DNA of 19,435 bases from Spirochaetota bacterium (GCA_003641695.1 QNBL01000011.1:1-19435); one strand, 5' to 3'; counted from the first letter of the stretch, positions 1-6,591 are shown. Program-made: numbers and translations. Notes: a model not told the origin generated them from the sequence alone.

Positions 1-345
1 ATCCGGCTGAACATCTTCAACTCCCGGAGTACTGCGGGCAGCTAAAAGGTTTTTTTGTATTTTATCTGCCACCCTGCCCATTCCTGTCTCATCCACAGCC
101 TGTGCTGCAAGCTGTTCCACATTGTCTTCCACAGCCTGGCGCATTGCAGCAATCATGATTCTCCGTGTTTCCAAAGATACTTCGGCAAATTTCTTAAAAG
201 CTTTTGAAGCCTGGTACACAGCTTCTTCCATGGTATCAAAAACCCCGGAAAAGTGTCTTACTTCCCGGTCAGATCCCTCAGCAACCGAAAATTGTTCTAC
301 TACCTTTTCAACAATACCCTTTATTACCTTTTCATCAATTTCCAT
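1..345 (-). CDS. CoA-acylating aldehyde dehydrogenase of the BMC core (PduP/EutE-like), N-terminal part only
   Basis: The first 115 residues are present; the rest, including the catalytic Cys, lies beyond the left edge. The family oxidises a short aldehyde to acyl-CoA with NAD+ and CoA inside the microcompartment lumen. Residues about 36-115 follow PduP well, including the motif DETGMGRVADKIQKNL and then TPGVEDVQ. Residues 1-20 form a predicted amphipathic helix (hydrophobic I3, V7, I8, I11, V12, V15, V16) joined by a polar linker to the enzyme domain. That layout is known from PduP, where the N-terminal helix directs the enzyme into the shell. The ATG overlaps the 3' end of the preceding BMC-T gene by 11 nt, so translation is probably coupled. 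The family assignment is firm; whether the substrate is acetaldehyde, propionaldehyde or another aldehyde cannot be read here. Confidence 0.9.
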   Translation of the reverse strand, partial: MEIDEKVIKGIVEKVVEQFSVAEGSDREVRHFSGVFDTMEEAVYQASKAFKKFAEVSLETRRIMIAAMRQAVEDNVEQLAAQAVDETGMGRVADKIQKNLLAARSTPGVEDVQPD

Positions 346-901
346 ATACAAATCCTCTCATGTCGGCATGAGGTCCTGTTAATACAACGTTACGGTATAA
401 TTGTCCTTTTTGTTCAGCATACGGAACAATAACATGCATGGCATCTTCAACTTCTCCAAGAGTACCGGAAAATGAAAGCACTGCTTTACCGCCAAGTTCA
501 TTTCCTATTAATAGTTTAAGTATTTTAACACCAGTTGCTTTGACAGCGAGATCAGCAGCTTCAATACAGGATGCTACTGACAAAGTTTCCAGAATCCCCA
601 AAGATTCTTCATCTTCATGCTGGACTGCAGGAGCATTCTTTAGAAGTACTTCGATAAGGTGTTCATCAATATTTTTTAAAAACAGATGATCTATCAATGA
701 TGGATTTCCAAGAGTACGTCCCCGTTCCATGGCATAATCCACCGAAGCTACATCCCCATATACAATTATGAGATACTTCCCCGGATTAACCACTTCCGCT
801 TTTAAAACTGATACAGGAGCAGCTTTAACCATTCCATCAAGGGCAATAAGACCGTCAGCAATACTCTTTAATTCAAGGATGCCTAATACATTTATTTTCA
901 T
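335..901 (-). CDS. BMC-T shell protein, single-layer tandem-domain trimer (PduT-like)
   Basis: The 188-residue product has two BMC domains. The first starts at LGILELKSIADG (residues 6-17) and the second at LGILETLSVASC (about residues 101-112). The length matches PduT (about 184). Such proteins form pseudohexameric trimers that tile into the shell facets. In PduT a Cys in the loop before the PGK motif (Cys38 in Citrobacter/Salmonella numbering) holds a 4Fe-4S cluster in the trimer pore. Here the aligned residue is Asn39 (VVNPGK), so this pore should not bind that cluster. The start ATG overlaps the stop of the upstream BMC-P gene in an ATGA arrangement. The shell assignment is firm; the pore substrate is unknown. 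Confidence 0.9.
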   Translation of the reverse strand: MKINVLGILELKSIADGLIALDGMVKAAPVSVLKAEVVNPGKYLIIVYGDVASVDYAMERGRTLGNPSLIDHLFLKNIDEHLIEVLLKNAPAVQHEDEESLGILETLSVASCIEAADLAVKATGVKILKLLIGNELGGKAVLSFSGTLGEVEDAMHVIVPYAEQKGQLYRNVVLTGPHADMRGFVYGN

Positions 902-1185
902 TTTTTAAAAACCAGCTTTCCCTTTTCTTCTACCAGATCAACTATACCAATAATTACCGCATCCACAGGTCTATCTTTTGTTTCTTCTGTCTGCCGGGCA
1001 GAACTTCCCTGGGAAACAAGAACAACTTCCCCCGGACCGGAGCCCATAGTATCAAGAGCCACAAAGGCTGGACCAGCTTCTTTTCCATCAGGAGTACAGG
1101 GTGTCACAATAAGATACCGTGCCCCCTGAGCTTTTTGAGCCCGGCGGGTAGTCACCATAGTCCCTTTTACACGGGCTAAAATCAT
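898..1185 (-). CDS. BMC-P shell vertex protein (EutN/CcmL family), copy 2
   Basis: The 95-residue protein is of the EutN/CcmL beta-barrel family, whose pentamers cap the vertices of the icosahedral shell. Visible family marks are the N-terminal MILARVKGTMVTT strand, the FVALDTMGSGPGEVVLV segment, and the QGSSARQT...PVDAVIIGIVD signature near residues 59-83. The length is normal for the family (85-100). It is the second of two adjacent BMC-P genes; the start overlaps the upstream BMC-P stop as ATGA. The two copies differ clearly in sequence, so they are old paralogs rather than a fresh duplication. They could form different pentamers with different neighbours. Confidence 0.93.
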   Translation of the reverse strand: MILARVKGTMVTTRRAQKAQGARYLIVTPCTPDGKEAGPAFVALDTMGSGPGEVVLVSQGSSARQTEETKDRPVDAVIIGIVDLVEEKGKLVFKK

Positions 1186-1487
1186 GTTGCATCCCTGTCT
1201 TTTTGAAATATTGAAACCCCGCCAACTTCCAGGGTATCGACAATGCCGATAACCGTAGCATCAGTTGGTTTCCCGGAAGTCAGTTCTGTTTGACGTGAAC
1301 TGCTTCCGCTCACATAAAAGACCAGCTCCCCTTCTCCCGCTTCCACCGAATCGAGAGCAATAACAAAACTACCGGTACCCTCCATATTCAAGGGATTAAT
1401 TTTCTCCAAAACAAGCAGTTTCATACCCTCAAGGCGCGGTTCCTTGGCACTGGAAACAACTGTACCTACAACACGTGCGAGTACCAT
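1182..1487 (-). CDS. BMC-P shell vertex protein (EutN/CcmL family), copy 1
   Basis: The 101-residue protein is of the EutN/CcmL family and is predicted to form a pentamer closing shell vertices. It shows MVLARVVGTVVSS at the N terminus, then FVIALDSVEAGEGELVFYV, and the GSSSRQT...PTDATVIGIVD signature. The start codon lies 3 nt after the stop of the upstream BMC-H gene, and its stop is overlapped by the next BMC-P start. No strong ribosome binding site precedes it (an A-rich stretch lies upstream), so it probably depends on coupling to the upstream reading frame. Two BMC-P genes in a row are common in loci that carry several trimer types. Confidence 0.93.
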   Translation of the reverse strand: MVLARVVGTVVSSAKEPRLEGMKLLVLEKINPLNMEGTGSFVIALDSVEAGEGELVFYVSGSSSRQTELTSGKPTDATVIGIVDTLEVGGVSIFQKDRDAT

Positions 1488-1490
1488 CGG

Positions 1491-1790
1491 TTATTTCTTT
1501 ACCTTATTCCGCCCAAGAGGGAAAACAGCATCTACGCTCTCATGGGGCCGGGGTATTATATGCACAGACACAATTTCCCCAACCCTTTCAGCTGCACGGT
1601 TTCCTGCATCAAGAGCTGCACGGACTGCAGCTACATCACCGCGGATTATTGCTGTTGTATAACCGCCGCCTATTTTTTTATATCCTGCCAATTCAACTGC
1701 AGCTGCCTTTATCATTGCATCAGAAGCTTCCACCATGGCGGCAAAGCCCTTTGTTTCTATCATTCCAAGTGCATTTCCAGTTATATTCAT
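1491..1790 (-). CDS. BMC-H hexameric shell protein (PduA-like), copy 2
   Basis: The 99-residue single BMC-domain protein should form hexamers that tile the shell facets and act as metabolite pores. The N-terminal NALGMIETKGFAAMVEAS is typical of BMC-H, and the edge motif VSVHIIPRPH carries the Arg aligned with PduA Arg79. The central pore loop reads G41-G42-G43, where PduA has G-S-G, so the pore lacks the Ser side chain. A good ribosome binding site (GGGAG) precedes the ATG by 8 nt. By hand alignment it shares about three quarters of its residues with the BMC-H encoded at 2434-2718, including long matching DNA stretches; the two are recent paralogs. It differs mainly in the 36-40 helix-loop and has a basic C-terminal tail, GRNKVKK. 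Confidence 0.95.
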   Translation of the reverse strand: MNITGNALGMIETKGFAAMVEASDAMIKAAAVELAGYKKIGGGYTTAIIRGDVAAVRAALDAGNRAAERVGEIVSVHIIPRPHESVDAVFPLGRNKVKK

Positions 1791-1800
1791 TTTCTACTCC

Positions 1801-2421
1801 CTACTCTTTACCTGCAATATCTGCCAATCGTGATTCTACTATATCTTTACTGACCAGTACCTCAGATTCTTTTCCGGCAATGTATATTCTTCCATATTTC
1901 CCATAGCCGGTGACATTAATTATATTGATTTGCGATGCTTTCTCGGCTTCATTTGCAGCATAGTACGCATATCCTGCCGGTTCAATTTCCAGAATGAAGA
2001 GCGTATCTCCCCGCAAAACCATGTTACCGTATCGTACCTTGTTGATAAGCTGGGCATGATGATCACTTATGTTTTTAATAAGCTGACTCGTTAAAATTCC
2101 TGGTTTCATTCTATCGGTTTCTTCAAGCCCCAGGACATCCAGGACGGCCTGTCCTGCCTGCCGTGCATCCCCTTGATTATCTGAATGAACCTCAAGTAAT
2201 CCAAAAGATCTTTCTACAACCTGAATACCCGGATGAACCCCTGTCGACTTCAAAGCAACATCGGTAAGCCGGTTAATCTCTATTCCCGGTGCAATTTCTA
2301 TAATTGCACATGACTGTCCAGCCACAGGAAAATATCCTTTTGAAATCGTACACATATATGATGCCATCTGCAGCTGCAGTGAATCTATAAAATTGTACGT
2401 TCTTAATTCCACATTATCCAT
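1801..2421 (-). CDS. BMC-T shell protein, double-stacking trimer type (BMC-T dP)
   Basis: This tandem BMC-domain protein has 206 residues from the chosen start. The N-terminal MDNVELRTYNFIDSLQLQ and the blocks IEIAPGIEINRLTDVALK and VVERSFGLLEVHS match, from memory, the double-stacking trimers known from Haliangium ochraceum shells. Such trimers pair face to face and have gated central pores thought to pass bulky cofactors or substrates. The second domain carries TLFILEIEPAGYAYYAANEAEKAS. An in-frame GTG at 2433 and an ATG at 2427 are possible, but the ribosome binding site AGGTGGAG ends 6 nt before the ATG at 2421, which best fits initiation there. That site overlaps the TAG stop of the upstream BMC-H gene, so the two genes are coupled. 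PduB-type trimers are the nearest alternative. Confidence 0.88.
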   Translation of the reverse strand: MDNVELRTYNFIDSLQLQMASYMCTISKGYFPVAGQSCAIIEIAPGIEINRLTDVALKSTGVHPGIQVVERSFGLLEVHSDNQGDARQAGQAVLDVLGLEETDRMKPGILTSQLIKNISDHHAQLINKVRYGNMVLRGDTLFILEIEPAGYAYYAANEAEKASQINIINVTGYGKYGRIYIAGKESEVLVSKDIVESRLADIAGKE

Positions 2422-2433
2422 ATTCATCTCCAC

Positions 2434-2718
2434 CTAATTAAGTGGTAAAACTGAATCAACAGTTTTATCAGGACGGGGAATCAGGTGTACAGATATAACT
2501 TCTCCCACCCGTTCCGCAGCTTTACTCCCGGCATCAAGCGCTGCCCGGACAGCAGCTACATCACCGCGGATTACCGCTGTTATATATCCGCCTCCAGTCT
2601 CCTCATATCTTTTAAGTTCTACCTTTGCCGCCTTTACCATGGCATCAGAAGCTTCAACCACCGCTGCAAAACCTCTGGTTTCTATCATGCCCAGGGCATT
2701 TCCCTGTTTTTCTTCCAT
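2434..2718 (-). CDS. BMC-H hexameric shell protein (PduA-like), copy 1, first gene of the BMC operon
   Basis: The 94-residue single BMC-domain hexamer subunit has NALGMIETRGFAAVVEAS at the N terminus and the pore loop G42-G43-G44. The HLIPRPD motif holds the Arg aligned with PduA Arg79. It is usually the most abundant shell component, which suits its place as the first gene. The ribosome binding site GGGAGG sits 4 nt before the ATG and is close to ideal. The start lies about 33 nt downstream of the predicted transcription start and 15 nt after the palindromic operator at 2734-2749. Close paralogy with the BMC-H at 1491-1790 is discussed there. The Gly-rich pore in both copies suggests similar permeability, but that is an inference. 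Confidence 0.95.
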   Translation of the reverse strand: MEEKQGNALGMIETRGFAAVVEASDAMVKAAKVELKRYEETGGGYITAVIRGDVAAVRAALDAGSKAAERVGEVISVHLIPRPDKTVDSVLPLN

Positions 2719-2733
2719 AGGACCTCCCTAAAA

Positions 2734-2749
2734 TGTTATTTTTTTAACA
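2734..2749. promoter_or_regulatory. DeoR-type operator O1 of the BMC operon
   Basis: A perfect palindrome TGTTA-N6-TAACA is present; with the flanking bases the arms extend to AATGTTA/TAACATT (2732-2751). Five-base arms with a six-base spacer are also the layout of the E. coli DeoR operator TGTTAGAATTCTAACA. The site begins at the predicted start of BMC transcription (about 2751), so a bound repressor would block initiation. It differs from O2 (2857-2872) in one base of 16. That the neighbouring DeoR-family protein binds here is an inference from position and sequence match. Confidence 0.75.
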
Positions 2750-2757
2750 TTATTTTC

Positions 2758-2785
2758 AGTATACCATCTTCTGTCTGTGTGTCAA
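2758..2785 (-). promoter_or_regulatory. Sigma-70-type promoter of the BMC shell operon
   Basis: Reading the minus strand, a perfect -35 box TTGACA (2785-2780) is followed after 16 nt by TATACT (2763-2758), five of six consensus bases. The -10 box is preceded by TGG, giving an extended -10 element. Transcription should start near 2751, leaving a leader of about 33 nt before the first shell gene. This is the best promoter match in the window, which implies strong expression when the operator at 2734-2749 is free. Confidence 0.8.
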
Positions 2786-2856
2786 GAGCTGTGCACGAAA
2801 ATTAAGTGGAAGTTGATTATTATAAAAAAAATTATCTTGTTAAATTAGTGATTTTG

Positions 2857-2872
2857 TGTTAATTTTTTAACA
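2857..2872. promoter_or_regulatory. DeoR-type operator O2, upstream of the repressor gene
   Basis: This second TGTTA-N6-TAACA palindrome lies 25 nt before the repressor ATG and matches O1 at 15 of 16 bases. Centre-to-centre distance to O1 is 123 bp. A further single half-site TGTTAAA lies at 2838-2844. A CATAAT at 2874-2879 could be the -10 box of the repressor gene, with no convincing -35; O2 would then lie between the two boxes. Autoregulation and looping between O1 and O2 are inferences modelled on E. coli DeoR, which uses paired distant operators. Confidence 0.7.
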
Positions 2873-2897
2873 GCATAATTTGTAAGGTACGGTACCA

Positions 2898-3677
2898 ATG
2901 ATAAGCAAACAGGAAGAACGGCTGGAAAAAATCCTCAGCATACTTAAACTTTCGAATCCCGCAACTGTTAATAAACTGGCTCAGCTCATTGAAGTTTCAC
3001 ACATGACAATCCGCAGAGATATAGAAATCCTTGAAAGAGAAAAAAAGGTAGAAGTATTTCACGGCGGTATTATGCTGCCCGATTCACAACGCAGAGAAAA
3101 CTGGAAAGAATATACCCTGGCAGATGCAACAAGCATAATGTGTGAGGAAAAAAAGAGGATTGGATTAAAAGCAGCACTCATGCTCAAGAATAATGATTCA
3201 CTTATTCTTGATACCGGTTCTACTACAGAGTACATTTCACAGTCACTCAATCCTGAATATTCCCTGAGTATTGTCTGCTTTACCCTGAATACCCTTATAC
3301 ATGTTTCAAAACTGAAAAAGAGCAAGATTATCTTTCCCGGCGGATACTTTCACAGAAACACTTTGATGTTTGAAAGCGAAGAGGGAATAAGCATCCTTAA
3401 AAAAAACCGGGCGGCCATCGCGTTTGTTTCCGCCAGCGGAATAAGCCTGTCTTTAGGCGTCACCTGTTCCAACAGTTATGAAAGGGAAACGAAAAAAACA
3501 ATTATGGGTTCTTCCATGAAAAAGGTACTGGTAGCCGATTCTTCCAAATTCGATATTGTTCACAGTACCTACTTTGCCGAATTACAGGATTTTGACACAG
3601 TCATTACCGATGAGGGAATACCTGACAAGTACCGGACTTTCTGCAACAATAACAATATTGAACTCCTGACCGTATGA
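2898..3677 (+). CDS. DeoR-family transcriptional repressor, probably a true DeoR-like sugar-phosphate sensor of the BMC operon
   Basis: The 259-residue protein has an N-terminal helix-turn-helix (about residues 22-45, including VSHMTIRRDIEIL) and the C-terminal DeoR effector domain with a sugar-phosphate binding loop, DTGSTT (105-110). Beyond the general family pattern, several blocks resemble E. coli DeoR itself: VCFTLNT, FPGGYFHRN (146-154), AFVSASGI, then GVTCSN and LVADSSKFD. E. coli DeoR answers to deoxyribose-5-phosphate, so a related effector is likely. It is divergent from the BMC operon, with two copies of the E. coli-type DeoR operator between them. A weak AAGG ribosome binding site lies 10 nt before the ATG. 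The family is certain; the exact ligand is inferred from memory-based comparison. Confidence 0.88.
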   Translation: MISKQEERLEKILSILKLSNPATVNKLAQLIEVSHMTIRRDIEILEREKKVEVFHGGIMLPDSQRRENWKEYTLADATSIMCEEKKRIGLKAALMLKNNDSLILDTGSTTEYISQSLNPEYSLSIVCFTLNTLIHVSKLKKSKIIFPGGYFHRNTLMFESEEGISILKKNRAAIAFVSASGISLSLGVTCSNSYERETKKTIMGSSMKKVLVADSSKFDIVHSTYFAELQDFDTVITDEGIPDKYRTFCNNNNIELLTV

Positions 3678-3700
3678 AAAACCGCCCGGTTACCGGGCGG
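3677..3700 (-). terminator. Intrinsic terminator after the hppA / 260-residue protein unit
   Basis: The hairpin has an 8-bp perfect stem, CCGCCCGG (3682-3689) and CCGGGCGG (3693-3700), with a TTA loop. On the minus strand it is followed directly by five Ts (3681-3677). It lies 9 nt past the TAG stop at 3710. The T-run overlaps the last base of the repressor stop codon. On the plus strand no T-run follows, so termination of the repressor transcript here would be weaker. Confidence 0.8.
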
Positions 3701-3709
3701 CAGCATTAA

Positions 3710-4492
3710 CTACATTGTTCTCCAGAACTTGTAATGATCTTTCTCTATGGTTTTATAATCCGGAAACTGATAATGCAGACACTCACCGCCTCCGGCGAAT
3801 GCAAACCCGTTTCGGATCAACTTGTAGGAAAAGTTGTCCAGACTGCTCGATAGGGAAAGCCCCTTGTTATGTTTTGCAGGGTACTTCTTGAGTTCATAAA
3901 AGCCGTCCCTGATTGTAGACGGATGAAGCTCCGGTATAGGAGACGGCTCAAAGGGGTTCTGCTCAAATTTGTTCACAAAATCAACAACATCAATATCCAG
4001 CTGTGTAAAAAACTGTTTAGGTGCACTCTTGTTGTTTTGCGGATCCGTAATGTAGTTTCCAAAATCCTTTTTGTTCATCTCTGATAAAACAAGCATTCTC
4101 ATGGGGGAGATCTCAGCGTACAGGGCTACATGATCCTTCATGTCATCGTCACATGCACCGGGCGCCAGACCAAGACAATACCCTTCCTGGGAAGTGATAT
4201 ACAGCATTCTCAATGCACTAAAGTCGACATGCTCAAGGACTCTGTAGGAGGAGATAAACTTCGTTGCTTTGGGAGTTCCGTCCTCATGAGGAACAACAAC
4301 CTTCATTATTTCATCAATCTTGAAATAATCGTTCCTAAAAGTGCTGTCCAGCTCTGCAAAGATAACTTTTCCGGAGTAATGCCTGCTGGAACCGGCAGTG
4401 TAATGCCGTGCAAACATCTCCGGAGACAGCTGGGAAGCTACCAGCGCCTCGTTCGGATAAAGAATCATGTATAGTCTTTTTTCATAATCCAT
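3710..4492 (-). CDS. Unrecognised 260-residue cytoplasmic protein, translationally coupled to hppA
   Basis: I do not recognise a family. The protein has no signal peptide, no clear membrane segment and no repeat. It is acidic to neutral and rich in aromatic residues, with blocks such as YPNEALVASQLSPEMF, RMLYITSQEGYCLGLAPGA and the C-terminal GFAFAGGGECLHYQFPDY. Three Cys residues (in GYC, GAC and GEC) show no metal-site spacing. The ATG lies one base after the hppA stop, with a G-rich ribosome binding site inside the hppA 3' end, and an intrinsic terminator follows. It is therefore almost certainly a real gene co-expressed with the pyrophosphatase. Codon use looks like its neighbours. Function is unknown. 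Confidence 0.8.
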   Translation of the reverse strand: MDYEKRLYMILYPNEALVASQLSPEMFARHYTAGSSRHYSGKVIFAELDSTFRNDYFKIDEIMKVVVPHEDGTPKATKFISSYRVLEHVDFSALRMLYITSQEGYCLGLAPGACDDDMKDHVALYAEISPMRMLVLSEMNKKDFGNYITDPQNNKSAPKQFFTQLDIDVVDFVNKFEQNPFEPSPIPELHPSTIRDGFYELKKYPAKHNKGLSLSSSLDNFSYKLIRNGFAFAGGGECLHYQFPDYKTIEKDHYKFWRTM

Positions 4493-4493
4493 T

Positions 4494-6557
4494 CTACAAC
4501 CCCCAGTAATTTTTTAACATCGGTGCAATTACCAGCGAGATAATTGCCATGAGTTTAATCAGAATATTCAAGGAAGGACCGGCTGTATCCTTGAATGGGT
4601 CTCCTACAGTATCTCCTACAACAGCAGCCTTGTGGGCTTCAGACCCCTTACCCTGGCTGCTTCCGTTTTCTATCATTTTTTTTGCATTATCCCAGGCCCC
4701 TCCGGAATTAGCCATAAAAATGGCGAGAACAACACCGGAAGCAGTAACCCCGATAAGAGTACCGGAGAGCATCTTGGGACCTCCCAGAAACCCGATAAGT
4801 ACCGGTGTAACAACCGCAATAATACCAGGCAAAAGCATCTCTTTAAGAGCGGAAGCTGTCGATATGTCAACACACCTTCTATAATCAGGCTCTTCTGTTT
4901 CGTCGAGGATTCCGGGTTTCTCCCTGAATTGACGCCGCACCTCTTCTATCATTGCAAAAGCTGCTTCGCCGACAGCATTCATTGCCATTGAAGAAAATAA
5001 ATAGGGCAGCACAGCTCCAAAAAGAATCCCGGTAATAACCCTGACACCCATTAGATCGACAACCTTAAGCCCCACCTGTTCCTTGAAAGCCGAGAAAAGG
5101 ATAATTGATGTCAGTGCTGCTGAACCTATGGCAAACCCTTTTCCTATTGCAGCGGTTGTATTACCGACTGCATCCAGTTCGTCTGTTACCTCCCGTACCT
5201 CCGGGGGGAATTCAGACATTTCAGCAAGTCCGCCGGCGTTATCCGCAATCGGTCCGTAAGCGTCTACTGCCAGCTGAACCCCGAGAGTCATGAGCATTCC
5301 CAGAGCGGCAATTGCTACTCCGTATAGACCGGCGACAAAATGGCTTAATAGAATGGCTGCTGTTATTACAACAATGGGAAAAAATGCCGACATCATACCT
5401 ACACCCATACCGGTAATAATGGTTGTAGCTGCACCTGTTTCACAAGCCTTTACAATTTTCTTAACAGGCTTTGTATCTGTTCCTGTATAATGTTCTGTGA
5501 GGATACCAATAAGACTACCCGCTACCATACCGATAACAGAGGCAAAGAAAATACTTACATAACTGATATCTCCTTCTCCCTTTAAAAAGAAAAAAGCCAG
5601 GATAAAGGAAAACAGAGCTGCAATTCCGGCTGCACCGAAGGTGCCCCGGTTGAGGGCACTCTGGGCAGATTTCCCCGATTTTACCCGTACCAGACCTATC
5701 CCTATAAGTGCCGCCAGAATTCCTGCTGCGGAAAGAATAAGCGGGAACAGTGCCAGCTTCATTCTAAAGACATCACTTCCCGCAACGCCAATACCAAGGA
5801 TCATTGACCCTATTATGGAACCTACATAGGACTCGAACAGGTCCGCTCCCATTCCGGCCACATCACCAACGTTGTCTCCAACGTTATCCGCAATTGTTGC
5901 AGGATTACGGTGATCGTCCTCAGGGATTCCGGCCTCAACCTTCCCCACAAGGTCAGCACCGACATCAGCAGCTTTGGTAAAGATCCCCCCGCCGACTCTG
6001 GCAAACAGAGCCATGGAGCTTGCACCGAGGCTGAATCCTGATATCACCGGAAGAATGGTATCTGCCATTATTACGGTTGTTCCGCCGAGGAAAATCTTTC
6101 CCAGAGTTAAAAGGATAAAGAGTCCGAACATTGCAAGTCCCACAACACTCATTCCCATTATACTTCCCCCGGTAAAGGCTACCTTCAAAGCCGGAACAAG
6201 CCCCCCCTGGGCTGCATGGGTAGTTCTGGAGTTGGATGCGGTTGCCACCCGCATTCCAATAAAGCCCGCCAGAGCCGATGCTGATGCCCCGGTTACAAAA
6301 GAAACAGCCTGGTACCGAAGCATCCCCTTATTTGCAAGCGCGAGGAACAGAGCAACAAATCCCACAAAGGGGATAAGTACCTTGTACTCCCGCATTAAAA
6401 ACGTCATTGCCCCTTCAGAAATATAACCGCTTATCCGTTTAAGAGTTTTGTTTTCCACCGGCTGTTTATAAATCCATCGTGCTCTTACAAGTGAATACCC
6501 TAAAGCCAACAGACTCCCGCCGGCTATAATCACCAGAGCTAACACAAAATCACTCAT
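4494..6557 (-). CDS. hppA: Membrane-bound cation-pumping pyrophosphatase, K+-dependent type
   Basis: The 687-residue integral membrane enzyme couples PPi hydrolysis to pumping of Na+ or H+ out of the cytoplasm. Many hydrophobic segments fit the 16-helix family. The PPi/Mg binding loop has EDDHRNPATIADNVGD (about 213-228), followed by MGADLFESYVG with the semi-conserved Glu near 242. After GNTT (465-468) come Ala469 and Gly472; K+-independent H+ pumps have Lys and Thr there, so this is the K+-dependent subfamily, many of which pump Na+. The start at 6557 has a good ribosome binding site (GGAAGGA). An in-frame ATG at 6593 would add 12 residues, but it overlaps the -10 box of the likely promoter. 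The next gene follows by one base. The ion pumped is not proven by sequence alone. Confidence 0.96.
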   Translation of the reverse strand: MSDFVLALVIIAGGSLLALGYSLVRARWIYKQPVENKTLKRISGYISEGAMTFLMREYKVLIPFVGFVALFLALANKGMLRYQAVSFVTGASASALAGFIGMRVATASNSRTTHAAQGGLVPALKVAFTGGSIMGMSVVGLAMFGLFILLTLGKIFLGGTTVIMADTILPVISGFSLGASSMALFARVGGGIFTKAADVGADLVGKVEAGIPEDDHRNPATIADNVGDNVGDVAGMGADLFESYVGSIIGSMILGIGVAGSDVFRMKLALFPLILSAAGILAALIGIGLVRVKSGKSAQSALNRGTFGAAGIAALFSFILAFFFLKGEGDISYVSIFFASVIGMVAGSLIGILTEHYTGTDTKPVKKIVKACETGAATTIITGMGVGMMSAFFPIVVITAAILLSHFVAGLYGVAIAALGMLMTLGVQLAVDAYGPIADNAGGLAEMSEFPPEVREVTDELDAVGNTTAAIGKGFAIGSAALTSIILFSAFKEQVGLKVVDLMGVRVITGILFGAVLPYLFSSMAMNAVGEAAFAMIEEVRRQFREKPGILDETEEPDYRRCVDISTASALKEMLLPGIIAVVTPVLIGFLGGPKMLSGTLIGVTASGVVLAIFMANSGGAWDNAKKMIENGSSQGKGSEAHKAAVVGDTVGDPFKDTAGPSLNILIKLMAIISLVIAPMLKNYWGL

Positions 6558-6591
6558 ATTCCTTCCTCTATATAGTTTTTCAAGACTGCTC

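Noticed and set aside
2719..2897. Riboswitch or attenuator (for example B12) in the BMC leader
   Set aside because: The predicted leader is only about 33 nt and is filled by the operator and ribosome binding site; no cobalamin-box-like sequence was seen.
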